Source: Erigeron canadensis
Taxonomy: Eukaryota; Streptophyta; Magnoliopsida; Asterales; Asteraceae
Length of the DNA: 64,000 nucleotides
NCBI RefSeq assembly: GCF_010389155.1
Contig: NC_057768.1
Location: 44,929,633 to 44,993,632, forward strand
Reading direction: 5' to 3'
Part shown: piece by piece, positions 1 through 14,000 of the stretch
Layout: each line of letters begins with the position of its first letter
Numbering within the stretch: position 1 is the first letter of the stretch
The notes under the pieces: model-generated
What the model was told of the DNA's origin: nothing
The model's database searches: none
Seen by the model: the letters and a program-made list of their open reading frames with translations, nothing else
Position numbers and translations under genes: made by a program

Positions 1-657
1 TTTAGCAAAATCAAATTGAAAATGAGGTTAGTTAACATTTTTCTGTTCTATAAATATTTGTTTATCCTTCTTTTTCTTTTTATGTATCAAGTCACTATCA
101 ATATTTTCAAAAGTGGTATATCTTTTGTAACAATTGCGGCCTGTGCATTGATCGGCTCAACCGGTAAAAAAAGCCTACGACATGGCTTTTAAGGAAGATA
201 CAGTTATGAAAAATTCTATTGTTAAAAAGAGAAAATGAAAAGGATATTGTTATTTTAGATATATAACTATTCGGTCGAAGTTTTAATTATGATAACAATA
301 TACTTTTCTCTTTGGATTCTTTTTAACCATAGACATAAATAATAGTTCAAAAAGCCAAGTCGGATGTAAAGAAGTTCGCATGTCACAAAAGATGCAAAAT
401 TTTAAAGCACAATGGTTACCTGATACCAAAAAAAGAGGGTGAAATGGTCATATGCAATAATAGTACGCTGTAATTTTGAATTATTTACCCTTAAGAATTA
501 AATGAAAACTACAGGCACATACTGGCTTCCTCATTGATGTTGTTTCCTAACGCGAGCTCTATAGTTAGTTGTCTTATTATCTGAGCAATTGATTTGTTTT
601 TCTCTACATTATGAGTTGCAGGACATTCTTTGATATGGTACTTTGTGTCTAAGAAAA

Positions 658-1657
658 ATGGACTTTGATCACAAGAATGTCAGATTAGTTTTGAATGAAG
701 ATAGAGTGAGCGGTTTGCCTGATGAACTTATTCATCATATCCTCTCTTGTATTGATGACACCAAATTTGTTGTGCAAACATGTTTGCTGCTGTCTCCAAG
801 ATGGCAGCTTCTCTGGAAGTCATTGCCTCGTCTCAGCTTTTCTAGTGGTAGTTTCCCTACTCTACCTAAATTCTCCAAGTTTGTGACCAATGCTCTCTCT
901 CGTCGCAACAATCACGTGGAAGTGTCTTCGGTAAAGCTAAAATACATTGGAGCAGCCAGTCAAGCGTTTGTGAAGAAGATCGCAAATTATGCGTTTTCTC
1001 ACAATGTCCAAGAATTAATCGTCAAAAGTTGGCCCAAAAACCACTATGATTACCCTCCTTGCCTCTTTAGCTCCACCTCTCTTAAGCACTTCACTTTTAG
1101 CAGCTTTTTAATTAGATCTGACCTTACACCTAAAATACCTAAGACACCTTGGAACTTTCCCGCCTTAACTACTTTGGGTCTCAGTGACATCACATTGTGT
1201 GAGGATAAGCGTGAATATCTTGATCTATTTTCCAAGTGTGTGAACTTGAAAAACCTTTATTTGAATTGTTTCATTGTCGAGGCTAAGGTATTTGACATCA
1301 TTACCCCTCGACTTTCCAGTCTTGTGCTTATCAACAACAGGGGTTCATCTGCTATCAATGTGATTGCACCTCAACTTGACAATCTCACTATAAGTGATTG
1401 AATCAATCACTTGGATGCCGCACCTGGACTTTCATCTTTTGTCTACAAAGGTTACAGTCCTCCAAAGTCGTTCAAAAGTTGTTACCATTCTCCAAACAAA
1501 GTTAGTGTCTGTTTAGACTTATGTGACACTGACACGTATGACGAGGAAGATGCTCGTGAGATTATCAGTATGCTTCAAGAGCTCCAGAGTGCCAAATTCC
1601 TTATGTTGATATCTTATTGGTCATTTATGACATGTTTTGGAGATATTTGATATATAT

Positions 1658-1693
<36 letters not shown>

Positions 1694-3056
1694 TGTTTAA
1701 TGATGGAGATATGATATTTTCTCTATTTTCATATAGGTGATATATGATGGTTGATATTAATATTAATCAGAAAAGAAGCTGACTGATATGATACAAAAAT
1801 GTATGCAGATGCCAGAGTTAAAATTTAGTGAGGGTTAATACATATTTATATTATGTTAAGAAAAATTCTTATTACAAAAGCGATATACAGGTTATGTATT
1901 TTTATGCATGTTTGATGTATGTTTTTCTTGTGATTTTTGTGCAGTGCCTTCCCGCATATCCAGATTTGCTGTCACACCTTCCTTCACCATTTAGCAACTT
2001 GATTTGCTTAAATGTAGAGTTGTAGACCCCGATGAGAGGCCGGATGCATACAAAGTAAACGTGTCTACTGAAGCTAGAAACTTCTTGCTTGGGAACTCTC
2101 CAGGTGCCACGCTCATCACGGATATACATGAGGTATTTTCATCAATTACTTCCCATGTAATCTCGCGATTGTTTCAGTGGGTCATAATTCATTGTAAGTA
2201 GGTTCATCTGAAAAAGTTCTTATTATGTCAATATTGATTGTCATGGTTTCTTTTGGAAGTCGAAACTTCTGGTTTGGCTCTTATTTTGCCACAAATGATG
2301 CCTAATCTGACTTTACAACTTATGAACGGTGGCAGGAATTGTCTAGAAATATTATTTTGTGGTACTGTGAAAGAATATGTTGATGTTATTAATGAACAAG
2401 GATTAAGGATATGAGATTGATATCGTGTTTTAACTTTGAAACCATAATCTCATTTTTCAGGAACCACCTACAAAAGCAATGATTGCGAAACAGGCTAGGG
2501 AGAAGAAAAGAGCCAAAGCGATTGCAGATATTTAGAGTTGTATGACAGAATTGCAAGCATTACTAGAACAGGAAAATACAGTTCTTGTTGAGAGAACAAA
2601 AACAGAGGACAAGATCAAAGTAGCTTTTGAGAACATTATTTCAGAATTAAAGGTAAAGAAAAGGATTCTGCTGAGCGTCAGGAGGTAGTGTCTGGGCTGA
2701 TGGCACAGTTGGAAGCCCGCTTGACAGAGATGCAGGATCTGGGTAAGCAAAATTTATACGGCTCCCTTGACATTCTTTCAAAGAGGGAACGGGTCATATC
2801 ATTATTTAAAAACTTGCTTAAGAGACAGAGGGTGGAGATGGAAATACGCTATGCTCGTCAACTTGAAGAAGCAGAAAGTCTCTCTACTCGTCTACGCTCA
2901 ACATATGATGATGCATATAACTATCTAAAAGAAATGCTTGATGGTGTTACTGAATGTCCATCTGGTTGCAACTCAAGATGTGAAGACGTATCCAGTAGCA
3001 AACTTCCTTTGGCATCACAACAATCTTGCTCTACTTCAGCCATTGTAAGTTTGTGA
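658..3056 (+). pseudogene. F-box/LRR-like gene, copy 1, decayed
   Basis: This is the first of three tandem copies and aligns with the intact copy at 18759-22648. The start MDFDHKNVRL and the F-box region (LPDELIHHILSCIDD) remain. Several lesions are visible. A 3-base loss creates an in-frame TGA at 1399-1401. A deletion of about 26 bases near 1608 removes the end of exon 1 and its GT donor. Exon 2 (from about 1945) carries an insertion with a TAG and a frame change near 2022. Exon 3 (from 2461) has an in-frame TAG at 2533-2535 and a later deletion of about 50 bases near 2655 that shifts frame. No full F-box protein can be made. The C-terminal coiled-coil segment survives as an open stretch (2688-3056). 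The exon 2/3 intron lacks the LTR element found in copies 2 and 3. Confidence 0.85.
1653..1694. repeat. (CA)n/(TA)n microsatellite
   Basis: Alternating TA, CA and TA dinucleotides lie just after the broken exon 1 of F-box copy 1. No function is evident. Confidence 0.8.
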
Positions 3057-6000
3057 TGCTATAGTTGAGACTGCATATAGCGGTACTCTAAAGCTTATAT
3101 CTTTGCGGGCCTGTGGCTTTCTAACGCTTTTAATGTCAGGTTTATGCACCGTCCACCTCAAGTATAAACACTTTACCATGAACCGCACACCCAGGTAACC
3201 ATTCTTTGGCTTTCATCGATCTAATGTTAGTTGATTTACAATTTTCTGTTTTTAACGTCTACAATATATATAAAAAAAAATGCTGTGATAGCTTCTTACA
3301 GGATCTTCCAATATAATGGATGCAGAATTTTAGTCTCACTATCAAATATTGTTTGTTTGCTGCTTCGATTGTTTTAAACCTAACTGGTCAATTCATTCCT
3401 CTTGGTTTTCTCCATTTGTGCAATTTTTTGTGAAATTGTTTTCTTGGTTTTAGGCATTTGATTCGGAGACCTTGTAAGAAAGTATCACAAACAATCGTCA
3501 GTACCAAAGATTGTGCCAACATAAAGATATTCAGCCTTGCCGGGTTCATAAGATTCTTTATTTAAAGGTTCAAGTTATTGCTGTTGGAATTTGGCTTTCC
3601 TGGATTTTTTCTTGAGTATACTTTTGTGGGTTTCTTGTAAAATTTGATTACCATATGCCTTTACTTGGATGGTTATATGATGACTACTTTTAAGCACTTT
3701 TTGCATTTTGGTTCAAAATAATCTCTACTCCCTAATAAAACAATTCCTCCCTATTAAATATTTCTGTCTTTGAAGTACCTTATTTTTGTTTTTTTATTCT
3801 TTCTTTACGTAACTACCCAAAATCCCTAATAAAGTAGACTGTCTTCCCCAATACTGCCGTCACATTGCACGGGTACCATGCTCGTCTACAAAACTAGAAG
3901 TATCTTAATACGGAGTATTTAGTTTTCATTGTCTTTCTATTTAAGTCAAAGTTCAATACAAATTTAAACCTTGTATTTATTGGATCAGTTTTTCAACTCT
4001 ATTTAATATATTAATTAATAATTTCTATTTTCTAATCACGTCTAAGAAATATAGAAATACCCAATGGCCTGGTATTTGGGTTGACCTATCAACTAATAAG
4101 TTGTGGGTTCTCATGATAGGCAACTTGTATGGATTTCGTCATTTCGTGTGAAACTGTATAATTGCGTTTCAATAAATATGTTTGTAAATTGTATCACAAA
4201 TTTGGGCCTGCAAACTAGTCTTTGTAGACCCAAAATTGGTTGATGTTCAACAGCATACTAGTCTTTACACAAGAATTTTTAGTATATTACTAATTATTAA
4301 TACTGTAATGAATAAAAATAAAGATATTCTTCGTCATGTTATCATCGTACTCGTTTAAAGTTTTGTATTAATAAAATATAACTGCCAATCTACTAGACAT
4401 TATTTTTGGCATAAAATTTAAGTTTTGATTCTAATTGTAATTTTATGGGTATGATCAAGTTTAAAGGTGACATGTACTGGACAAACTTTACATGTGTGAA
4501 TCATCCGAATTAAAAGAAAGCATGAAAACTTTCAAATTATAATATGATGTTTATGTGACAATCATTTGAATTGAAAGAATCATGAGAATATTCAAGTTAT
4601 AACTTGATATTTATATATGAATGTATATGTAAACATAAAACTCTATGTAACATGAAACTGTTATCGATATAATTTTTTTCATTAAAATCTAAAATGATAA
4701 TTAATGGACATGAAAGTATGAAATTTTCCATGATAATAACAAAAAACCACATTGTTTAACATGCAAAAGGTTTTAATACTTGTGATTAACATATAAAGTT
4801 TTATGCTTCTTGAAAATTTTATGCTGATTAACGATTGGGAAGTATCTACATAGTGATTTAAAAAAAAGTTTGTCTAAATTTATCGAATTACTCAAATTTT
4901 TTAGGGATTAGTTTCCTGAAATGTAACTATCTTTGACCGAATGTCTATAGTAGGAAAAAATTAAAGTTATGTGTATTGTATGTAAGCAACTTGAAAAAAT
5001 GTTTATTGTATGTAAGAAAACATATGTGGCAACCATATACATGTGTCACTTGTCAGATTGTAATTAGTTGAAACGAAATTCTTACATACAATAAACATTA
5101 TTTCAAAGTTGTTTACATACAATACACACAGCTTTAGTTATTTCCTATTATAGACATTCGTTCAAAGTTTCTTACATTCGAGGTAACTAATCCCAATTTT
5201 TTATATGTAAAATATTCTTTTTTTTATCTCTCAAAAGTCATCTAAGCTAATGGTTAATTTAATTTTTAAACGATTTATATTACTAGTATCAGTTTTAATC
5301 TAAACATTACATAATTTAAATGGTTATTTTTTTTATCATAAAATTCTACATACTAAATTTTAACAAGTAAAATTACATCAACTATTAGTTTATAAGTTTT
5401 ATTTTTACCAATTTATAATAATATCAGATAAATTGTGAAATTATTTTAAGTTGTTGTCATTGTTGCGTCATGTCAATTTGTCAATATGTTCTACGAAGCC
5501 GTATCACATTTCAGATTTTTTAAACATTTTCTAAAACTAAAACTATTATTTATTTATTTATATTTTTGTTAATGACTGCATTTAGTAGAGTAGTTTATAT
5601 GTTATGCAAAATTCAATATATGTACATTTCAATTTTCAACCATCACCGAGGCATTGTTTTTGTTAAGAGGTATATATATTTTTGGATGATCGAAAATTTA
5701 AGAGTTAATTGCAAATTTGGTCATTGTAGTTTGTTCATTTTTGCAACACAATCTCTTTTTAACTATCGTTGCAATGGGTCCTCGTTTTGGACTATTTTTT
5801 GCAATTTTAATCTATTTTTACGGATACGTTTAAAGAGAACGTTAAGTAAGCACACGAAAGACACATGCATGGGCTTAAACGTAATAAGCCACACTACAAA
5901 CTCCCACATTGGTTTTTGACCCTTTTTATACTAAAAAACTAAAGTTATACCCATATATTCTTATCTTGTTTTCACAAATTAAAAAACCATTTCACCCGGG

Positions 6001-6240
6001 GAAAACATGAATATACGGGTATAATTTAAGTTTTCCGGGTATAAAAAAGATGAAAACAAGTGAGGAAACAATCTCATTTTCGCACAATCTCTTTTTATAC
6101 TTTTACAAGGATTTGTTATTATTATTTTCCATATTCCACTCATTCTCGCACATCTCTTTCTTGCTTTATTGGGTGAGAGGGATATTTAAACATAATCTAT
6201 ACACTCCGATTCCGCATATGTGAAAAAAAAAAACAAAAAC
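3057..6240. other. Gene-free stretch downstream of F-box copy 1
   Basis: I see no supportable gene. Parts of 4620-5450 are homologous to 15050-15540 downstream of copy 2, so this is the tail of the tandem unit. The two tails differ by the MITE at 4904-5194. A 117-codon ORF at 5566-5919 has no family features. A possible Helitron-like remnant lies at about 3722-3885: it starts TCTCTACTCCCTAATAAAAC and ends near a CTCGT in place of CTAGT, so it is weak. Confidence 0.6.
4904..5194. mobile_element. Mutator-type foldback MITE with 9-bp TSD
   Basis: The element is 291 bp and begins GGGATTAGTTTCCT. Its other end, read in reverse complement, begins GGGATTAGTTACCT. The inverted similarity continues inward for more than 100 bp, including matched ATTGTATGTAAG-type segments. 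It is flanked on both sides by the 9-base duplication AATTTTTTA (4895-4903 and 5195-5203). The related stretch downstream of copy 2 (about 15350-15361) has a single AATTTTTTA and no insert, a natural empty site. The 9-bp duplication and long inverted repeats fit the Mutator (MULE) superfamily. It has no coding capacity. Confidence 0.85.
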
Positions 6241-6327
6241 AAATAATTTAACCATCGACATTGGGGATACTCTTATGTAGTCACGAGTAAATCAAATTTA
6301 GGGTTCAAACAACCCCCATTGATTCAG
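6241..6327 (+). promoter_or_regulatory. Probable 5' UTR exon of F-box copy 2
   Basis: A block conserved with 17720-17799 reads GGGATACTCTTATGTAGTCA and runs to TTGATTCAG followed by GT. I infer a non-coding first exon joined across an intron of about 890 bases (6328-7214) to the acceptor TTGCAG before the coding exon. The exact transcript start is not visible. Confidence 0.45.
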
Positions 6328-6343
6328 GTAACCGCTCCTCCTC

Positions 6344-6484
<141 letters not shown>

Positions 6485-7282
6485 GTTTATTATTTATTTT
6501 TTATATTATTTAATTTTTTTTGCTTTTGGGGCTAGTTTTTTTTTTTTTACCAATTTTCCTGAATTAAAATGGAGTTTTCTATGGTTACTGGCTATATATG
6601 TAGTGAACAAACCTAAATATATGTATGTTGAACATTAAAAATAAAATTAAAAAAGAAAAAGAAGTAATCTTTATGTGTGTGTGGACTGTGTTTAGCAAAA
6701 TTAATTTGGAAATGAGATTATTTATCTAAACTTACACATTTTATTAGATTTAGTTCAACCAGTTCACTTCCATTACACTTTTCTTTTTAGTTTCAAGTAA
6801 CTATAAATTTTCCAAAAGTGATATCTTTTGTGACAATTGTGATCTGTTGATCGGCTCAGCGGCTAAAAAGCTTACAACGCGGCTTTTATGGGAAAAAGAT
6901 TATGAAAAATTATATTGTTAAAAAGAGGCAAAATGAAAAGGACAATGGTTACCTGAAATAAAGAAAAGTTGAGATAGTTATAGGGAGACTTGCCGTAAAA
7001 GTATGTTGTTATCTTAGATATTAGATAATTTGCCCTTAAGAATAAATTGAAAAATTACAGGCACATATTGGCCTCCTCGTTGATGTTGTTTCTTAACGCG
7101 AGCTCTATAGTTAGTTATCTTTGTATAATCAACATTTATAAATAAGTATCTTACTTTACTTTCTAATCTATAATCTAAGAATTTGATTTGTTATTTTTAC
7201 ATTATTAGTTGCAGGCCATTCTTTGATATGGTATTACATTGTAGTTTATGAAGCTGCAAGACAATAAGGTGTATCAGAGAAA

Positions 7283-10200
7283 ATGGACTTTGATCACGAG
7301 AATGTTAGATTAGTTGTGAATGAAGATAGACTGAGCAGTTTGCCTGTCGAACTTATTCATCAAATCCTCTCTTGTATTGATGACACCAAGTTTGTTGTTC
7401 AAACATGTTTGCTGCTGTCTCCAAGATGGCAGTTTCTGTGGAAGTCAGTGCCTTGTCTCAGGTTTTATAGTTGTCGTTTCGGTACTGTACATAAATTCTC
7501 CAAGTTTGTGACCAATGTTCTTTCTCGTCGCAACGATCATGTGGAAGTGTCTTCCGTAAAACTAGATTACAGTGGAGCAGCCAGTCAAGCATTTGTGAAA
7601 AAGATCTCAAAATATGCATTTTCTCACAATGTCCAAGAATTAATCGTCATTAGTTGGCCCAAAAACCACTATGAATACCCTCCTTGCCTTTTTATCTACT
7701 TCTCTCAAGCATTTCACTTTCAGCAGCGATATACTTAGACCTGACTTTACACCTAAAATGCCGAAGACACCTTGGAACTTTCCCGCGTTAACTACTTTGT
7801 ATCTCAGTGAAATCACATTGTGTGAGGATAAGCGTAAATACTTTGATCTCTTTTCCAAGTGTGTCAACTTGAAGAACCTTTCTTTGACAAGTTTCAGGGT
7901 CCAGGCTAAGGTATTTGACATCATTACCCCTCAACTTTCCAGTCTTTTGCTCAGCAAAAAAAAGTGTATTGCTGTTATCAATGTAATTGCACCTCAACTT
8001 GAAAATCTCACTATAATTGATTGCTCAATCAATCACTTGGATGTGGCACCCAGACTTTCATCTTTTGTCTACACGGGTCAAGTTCCTCTAAAGTGGTTTA
8101 GAGGTAGTTTCCATTCTCTAAACAAAGTGAGTGTCTGTTTGTACTTCTGGCGTTCAAACATGTTGTATGCCGAGGAAGATGCCCGTGAAACTATTAGCTT
8201 GCTTCAAAAGCTCCAGACTGCCAAATTTCTAACGCTTAACTTTGACATTGTTGAGGTATGTTGATATTTGATCAATCCTTTATGAGATGTTTTGTAGAAA
8301 TTTGGGACTTAAAAATACGCCATTGATTTTCAGAAAATCAATCTCGCACTTCCCTGTCAAAAGACACACATGCACCATATATCACATACAGAGCAGCTTG
8401 TGATGATTCTTAAACCCTAATCTTGAGGTGATTGCAGCTATGCTCTAATATGTGGTCAGGCCGGATAAGCTGGGCACAAGAGTTCTTAAGGATAATGCTC
8501 CTGGGTATTTGATAAAGTCTAGTATGTAGAGGTGCTAGTGTTTATTTCCCTGAGAGAGATTGCCTGAAACTTAAGTTTTTCGACACTTCGAACATATTCT
8601 TCGAACTTGTTCATTGTCTATTAATTATTACCTGACACCCCATCATTAGCATGAAAGGTGATTTATGATGGTTGATATTAAGCAGAAAAGAAGCTGACTC
8701 CTATAATACAAAACTATATGCAAATGCCAGAGTTTATTTTAGTGAGGGGTTGACACATCTTTCTATTATGTCAAGAAAAATTCTTATTAGAGTTGGGATA
8801 TATAGGGCTATTATATATGCATGTTTGATGTATGTTTTTCTTGTGATTTCTGTGCAGTGCCTTTCTGCGTATCCGGATTTGCTGTTGCACCTTCCTTCAC
8901 CTTTTAGCAACTTGATTTGCTTAACTATAGACCCTAACATGAGGAGCAATGCATACAAAGTAAATATGTCTGCTGAAGCTAGAAACTTCTTGCTTGAGAA
9001 CTCTCCAAGTGCTAGGTTCATCATGGATATACCTGAGGTATTTTTATCAAGTACTTTTCATGCAATCCCGTTATTGATTCAGTGGGTCGTATAGAACCCC
9101 AAAATTGAACGAAGGAACTGATAGTTATAATTGATGTAACATAAATATTACAGGATAGCAAAACAAAGGATATAAATAAGTTTTAACAAGATAATAATAA
9201 CTAGCCCTTTCAGCTACCCGTTTACCCACTATCCCCCTTTTTTCAATAACCGCTTTGAACAACTTTTGCGATTCTATCAATACACCCCAGCCATACAAAC
9301 AACTTATCCTTAAGTCGAAAGTCTGTTACTTGTGCCACACGATCAGTCTTTCAATTTTAGGCTGACCCGCTTCCTAAACCCATTCATATGCTAAAGCGGA
9401 TCGTGAAGGCCTAGCAATACTTTTGTCTTTTGCATTTGGACTCCACCTTAATGACCGTCTGATAGCGTGTTTGATTTCAGTGATTTCCTTCTTATCGTGT
9501 GTGTCCCCTTCAGTTGCAAATGATTGTTCAGAGTTAATATTCCCTTCCTCTTCCCCCGATTCCAACAATTTGATGCTGCGATTTGCCAGTGCTTCTCAGA
9601 ATCCGATATGAGTGTCGAATTTTAGGGGTGGATGCCGAGTAACTGCGGATGAATTAGGTTTTAAGGCATGTGTTACTGGGTTTCTGTTGGGCTTCGCATG
9701 GCTTACTTAAATCTCAGTTTTAAGGGCAACGCTCATGGTATAAGGTTTATCGGATTTAGTATCTAAAATCTGATGACTGAGATAACCGAATTCTGGGTGG
9801 TAACTGCCATCCAAATTCCCGTGAATGAAGCCAATGATAGAACCCCCAAATTGAACAAGGGAATTAAGAGATATAATTGCTGTAATAGAAATATTACTGG
9901 ATAGTAGAGCCAATTTGAGAATCGAGATGGGTTAATCTCCAAGAACAAAGGTAATTGATACCTAATTTAGATAATATAAACTTGGACAAAACCTAAAACT
10001 ATAACACAGGATATAAATAAGCATTAACAGGATAATGATAACTACCCCTTTCAGTTACACATTTATCCACTATCCCCTTTTTCAGTAACTGCTTTGAACA
10101 ACCTTTGGAATTCTATCAGGGTCATAATTCATAACCCGCGTAATGATCTTGGTCTGTAGGTTTACTGACATCGTGTCAATATTGATTGTCATGGTTTCTT

Positions 10201-11036
10201 ATGGAAATTTGAAACTTCTGATCTTGGTAGGTAGGTTTACTGACATCATGTTAATATTGATTATCATGATTTCTTATGTCAATATTAATTGTCATGGTTT
10301 CTCTTTCTTATGCTCTAATCTGACTTAACAACTTATGAACAAATATCAAGAATCGTCTAGAAATATTATTGTGGCACTGTGAATTGTGTAAGAATATATT
10401 GATATAGAATCATGAAGGATCTGAGATCGATGTCAGGTTTTTACTTTGTGACCATAATCTCTCGTTTTTCAGGAACCACCTACAAAAGCAATGATCGCAA
10501 AACAGGCCAGGGAGATGAAAAGAGCCAAACTGATTGCAGATATTGAGTGTTGTATGACAGAATTGCAAACATTAATAGAGCAGGAAAATATGGTGCTTGT
10601 TGAGAGAAAAGAAGCAGAGGAAAAGATCAAAGTAGCTCTTGAGAACATTATTCCAGAAGTAAAGGTATGGACTAAGAGAACGATTTCGACAAGTGAGTCT
10701 GAGCAACCAAAAGAATCTACTGAGAGTCAGAGGGTTTTGGCTGGACTGATAACCCAGTTTGTTGCTCAGGCCAAGAAGATGCAGAAACTACTTGGGCAAA
10801 ATTATGACCTCTCTGTAGACATCCGTTCAAAGAAGGGACGGGTCATATCATTATTTAAAAACTTGCTTAAGAGACAGAGGGTGGTGATGGAAACACGCTA
10901 TGCTCGTCAACTAGAAGAAGCAGAAAGTCTCTCTGCTCGTCTACACTCAACATATGAAGATGCATATAACTATCTAAAGGAAATGCTTGATAGCGTTACT
11001 GAGTTGCAACTCAACATGTCAAGACGTATCCAGTAG
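7283..11036 (+). pseudogene. F-box/LRR-like gene, copy 2, frameshifted
   Basis: This copy matches copy 3 exon for exon: exon 1 7283-8255, exon 2 8858-9037 and exon 3 10473-11036, with GT/AG sites kept. Exon 1 is 973 bases against 975 in copy 3. Two bases are missing near 7692, where copy 3 reads TTTTTAGCTCTACT and this copy TTTTTATCTACT. That shifts the frame after residue ~136, so the LRR-like and C-terminal parts are lost if translated from the normal start. A further 11-base deletion near 11003 changes the C-terminus and ends it early. The otherwise open downstream frame suggests recent decay. An LTR element lies in intron 2. A transcript may still be made. Confidence 0.8.
9089..10118 (-). 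mobile_element. Small non-autonomous LTR element in intron 2 of F-box copy 2
   Basis: LTRs lie at about 9089-9279 and 9835-10118. The second starts TGATAGAACC and both end CTATCA. The whole is flanked by GGGTC on both sides (9084-9088 and 10119-10123). It occupies the same site as the element in copy 3. The left LTR has an internal deletion. The internal part carries short broken ORFs on the - strand that match the longer one in copy 3, which is why I assign the - orientation. Confidence 0.8.
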
Positions 11037-11099
11037 CAAACTTCCTTTGGCATCACAACCATCTTCCTCTACTCCAGCCACTATAAGTTTGTGATTTTA

Positions 11100-14000
11100 T
11101 ATTTCAGACTGCATATAGTTGTACTCTAAAGCTTATTCTTTGGCTTTCATCTAATTATTCAAGTGTTCCTAACATTTTTAATGTCATATTCCCGCAGCCT
11201 TGACCTTCAGTATTAACCCTTAGCTGTAACCATTCACCCAGGTAAGCAATTCCTTGGTCTATTAAATCGTCGTACTTCAGAAGCTCTTCTGATCGATTAA
11301 TTCACTTTATATTATCCACTGCATACTTCTTGAACTTATGTACCAGTTCAAGTATTTCCATTGGAGATTTCGTCAAATTTGAATATGTAATAAGTAGTTA
11401 AGTACTGTGATTTTCTCAAAGACACCAAAGATTGTGCCAGCCTGAATATGCTCCTTGCAGATTTCATACATTTTCCAATGGAAAAGTCAGATATATCATC
11501 GAAATGGGCCTAGTTGGGGTTTTTCTTGAATCTTACTCTTTTTTTGTGGTGTTAAACTTTATTTACTAGGCGCGTTTTCTTTACATGATTATATGATCCC
11601 ATCTTGTACGCATTTTTTTAGGCGATGGTACTTTAACTATCTTAGTAAAAAAGCTAAAATCTCAATGGCCAACTCCTGGATTTTAAGTCTAGCCGTACAA
11701 ACGGAGGAGCATAAACACCAAGTTGTGTATTAGAAAAATAGTTTGTCCTAATTTTAAAAAGGTCAACTAACCCATATAATATATATAACAAGTAATAAAG
11801 TAAAACAAATAAGACTAGATCTTGACCTTTAAATTATGGTTAAATTGATGTGCGAAGATTCACAAAGCTATTAATCCATGATGATTTTCATGATGCATGG
11901 AGTTTAAGTGGAAAAAAAAACTTATTGTTTATTTGTTTTACTATAATACTTGTTTTATTTTACCTAAAACATATATATATACACACACACGAATAGGGAT
12001 GGGTTAATTTAGGTACATATTAAATTATAGACCATTAGGGACATGTAACTTACATATGTGTTAGTTGTGGTCGCCGTCACTGGAGGATCATGGTGGTGGT
12101 CGGAGATGATGATGGTGGTGGTGATGGTGGTTGTATAACTTACACGTGTGTACCAGTGTTAGTTGTAATTTACACATGTGTAAGTCGTGATGGCGGTGAT
12201 CGCTGGAGGATTATGGTGGTGGTCGGAGATGATGAAAAATGAATGATTGAGAAGTTTTCATAGTGTCCCTAATATAAAAGTGTTCCTAAATTAACTTTTA
12301 CCTATACGAATATACAATGTGTAAAATATAGTGTTCCTTTACAATTATGTTATTGTTTAATTATTATAAAAGAATTTGTATTGGTGTTTTATTTACACTA
12401 TGTTAAGACATATTAAGCGAACAAATTACAATTATAAAAAAGAACTTAGAACGAAAAACTTAATGAACATTCACGAGCAAACAAGACATGTTTATGTTTC
12501 TTTGTTTAACTATACAATGGGGAAATATTATTTGTGTTCCTTCATATGTTAGATAAATGAACCTATTGCCTAACAATTTCACTAGCTGTCATTTGTGAAC
12601 TTTTTGTTCGTCACAACCCTGCCTCCAAGGATTGCAAATCTGAGATAGTTTATAACGGTTAGAATTGCATTTCTTGTCAACCCTGCATATATAAACAACA
12701 TTAAGTATTTGAAGGAGCTTGCATAACTGCCGACACACACTCTCAGACATTTTGTTTCAAAATAACAATAGCTCTCTAATTACGATAAGCAAACAGTAGT
12801 TTACTGTCGAGGAAAGGGGGGTGAGTTTCGAACTCGCGACACCCCCCCCCCCCCCCCCCCCCCCTAGGTGGGCGCAGAAACAACTTCAACATACAACTCT
12901 CTTGTTTATTATTTGGTAAGTATGATATTTAAACTAATACTACATATAAGGACAAAAAACCACTTTTCACGCGAAATCTCTTTAAATAGGTTATAATACG
13001 GACTGCCCATTTCAATTGTTGTTCTTTCTTAAATTGCATTCCTATACAAGGATGGAAGGGGACTATTTTTACATGTCAAACAGAAACGGGATCTGTCTTG
13101 AATTGCCGAGTATGATACCTAATGGCCAATTCTATAGACTCTTTTTTAAGGTAATATACTAGGTCTATAACAACTTAACGATTATGATACCCATTTCTGT
13201 TAAGTCTTAGTTCAATAGCCCGCTATCTTTTTCGCTACACATATCTATGTTATTATCGAATCTCGAGTTTAGGATACAAAGTTATAGTTGTATTAAAAAC
13301 GTTATCAAGAAAGTTTGGACACTCCAATGCAATGATGTTGTTTAATCCTAGTATGTGTACATAAAATGTTTTGCTTGTGTGATTGAGTCGTTTCTCTTAA
13401 CCTACAGGGTTTGTCAGTTCATTCACTCGTCATTTTATCCATTTCTCATGAAAAGGCACGAGAGAGTTGCCATTGCAGCAACATCTTAGACCGCCGACAT
13501 GGTATGGTTGATCTGTTATTGAAACGTCTGCGTGGGAAGTTTCATAAACTTTTTAGTGTTTAATCAACCATGTTATTTACATGGTTTATCCATTTATCAC
13601 TATTTTGTGTTAAAAAGTATGATTGAGTTTCAATCTTTTGTTTTATGTTCAGACGGTTGTTGCATTCATTTTGGATCTTTGAATCGAATTTGAAAAGATT
13701 AATATGAAGATGCATATTATAGGATCCTGATAAAAGTGGACTTGAATTCTCTTTTGAGTATCTTGTTAAGGTTTTTTGTCCCTGCGGTTAAATCTGCTCA
13801 TATTTGAGCATTATTCAAAACTATTGAAGTTTTTTTTTATTTTTTTATTGTATATTGGTATCACAGCTTTAGACACTTGGACAATAAGTGATATTACAAA
13901 AGTTATAACTTATATGATGTTAAGATCATATAGTTATATGATGTTCCCTCACAAAAATTGTAAATTCGGGGGTTTAACATGTTTGAAAATTGGTGTGAGT

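Noticed and set aside
2688..3056. 122-codon ORF as a separate small gene
   Set aside because: It is the exon 3 remainder of F-box copy 1 in shifted frame, as shown by alignment with 22290-22648.
5566..5919. 117-codon + strand ORF as a gene
   Set aside because: AT-rich, aromatic and cysteine-rich composition, no family motif; lies in repeat-like sequence with AATTGCAAATTTGGTC words.
12818..12864. TTTCGAACTCGCGAC plus a C run as a tRNA gene
   Set aside because: Only a B-box-like motif; no cloverleaf can be formed. It may be a SINE scrap.
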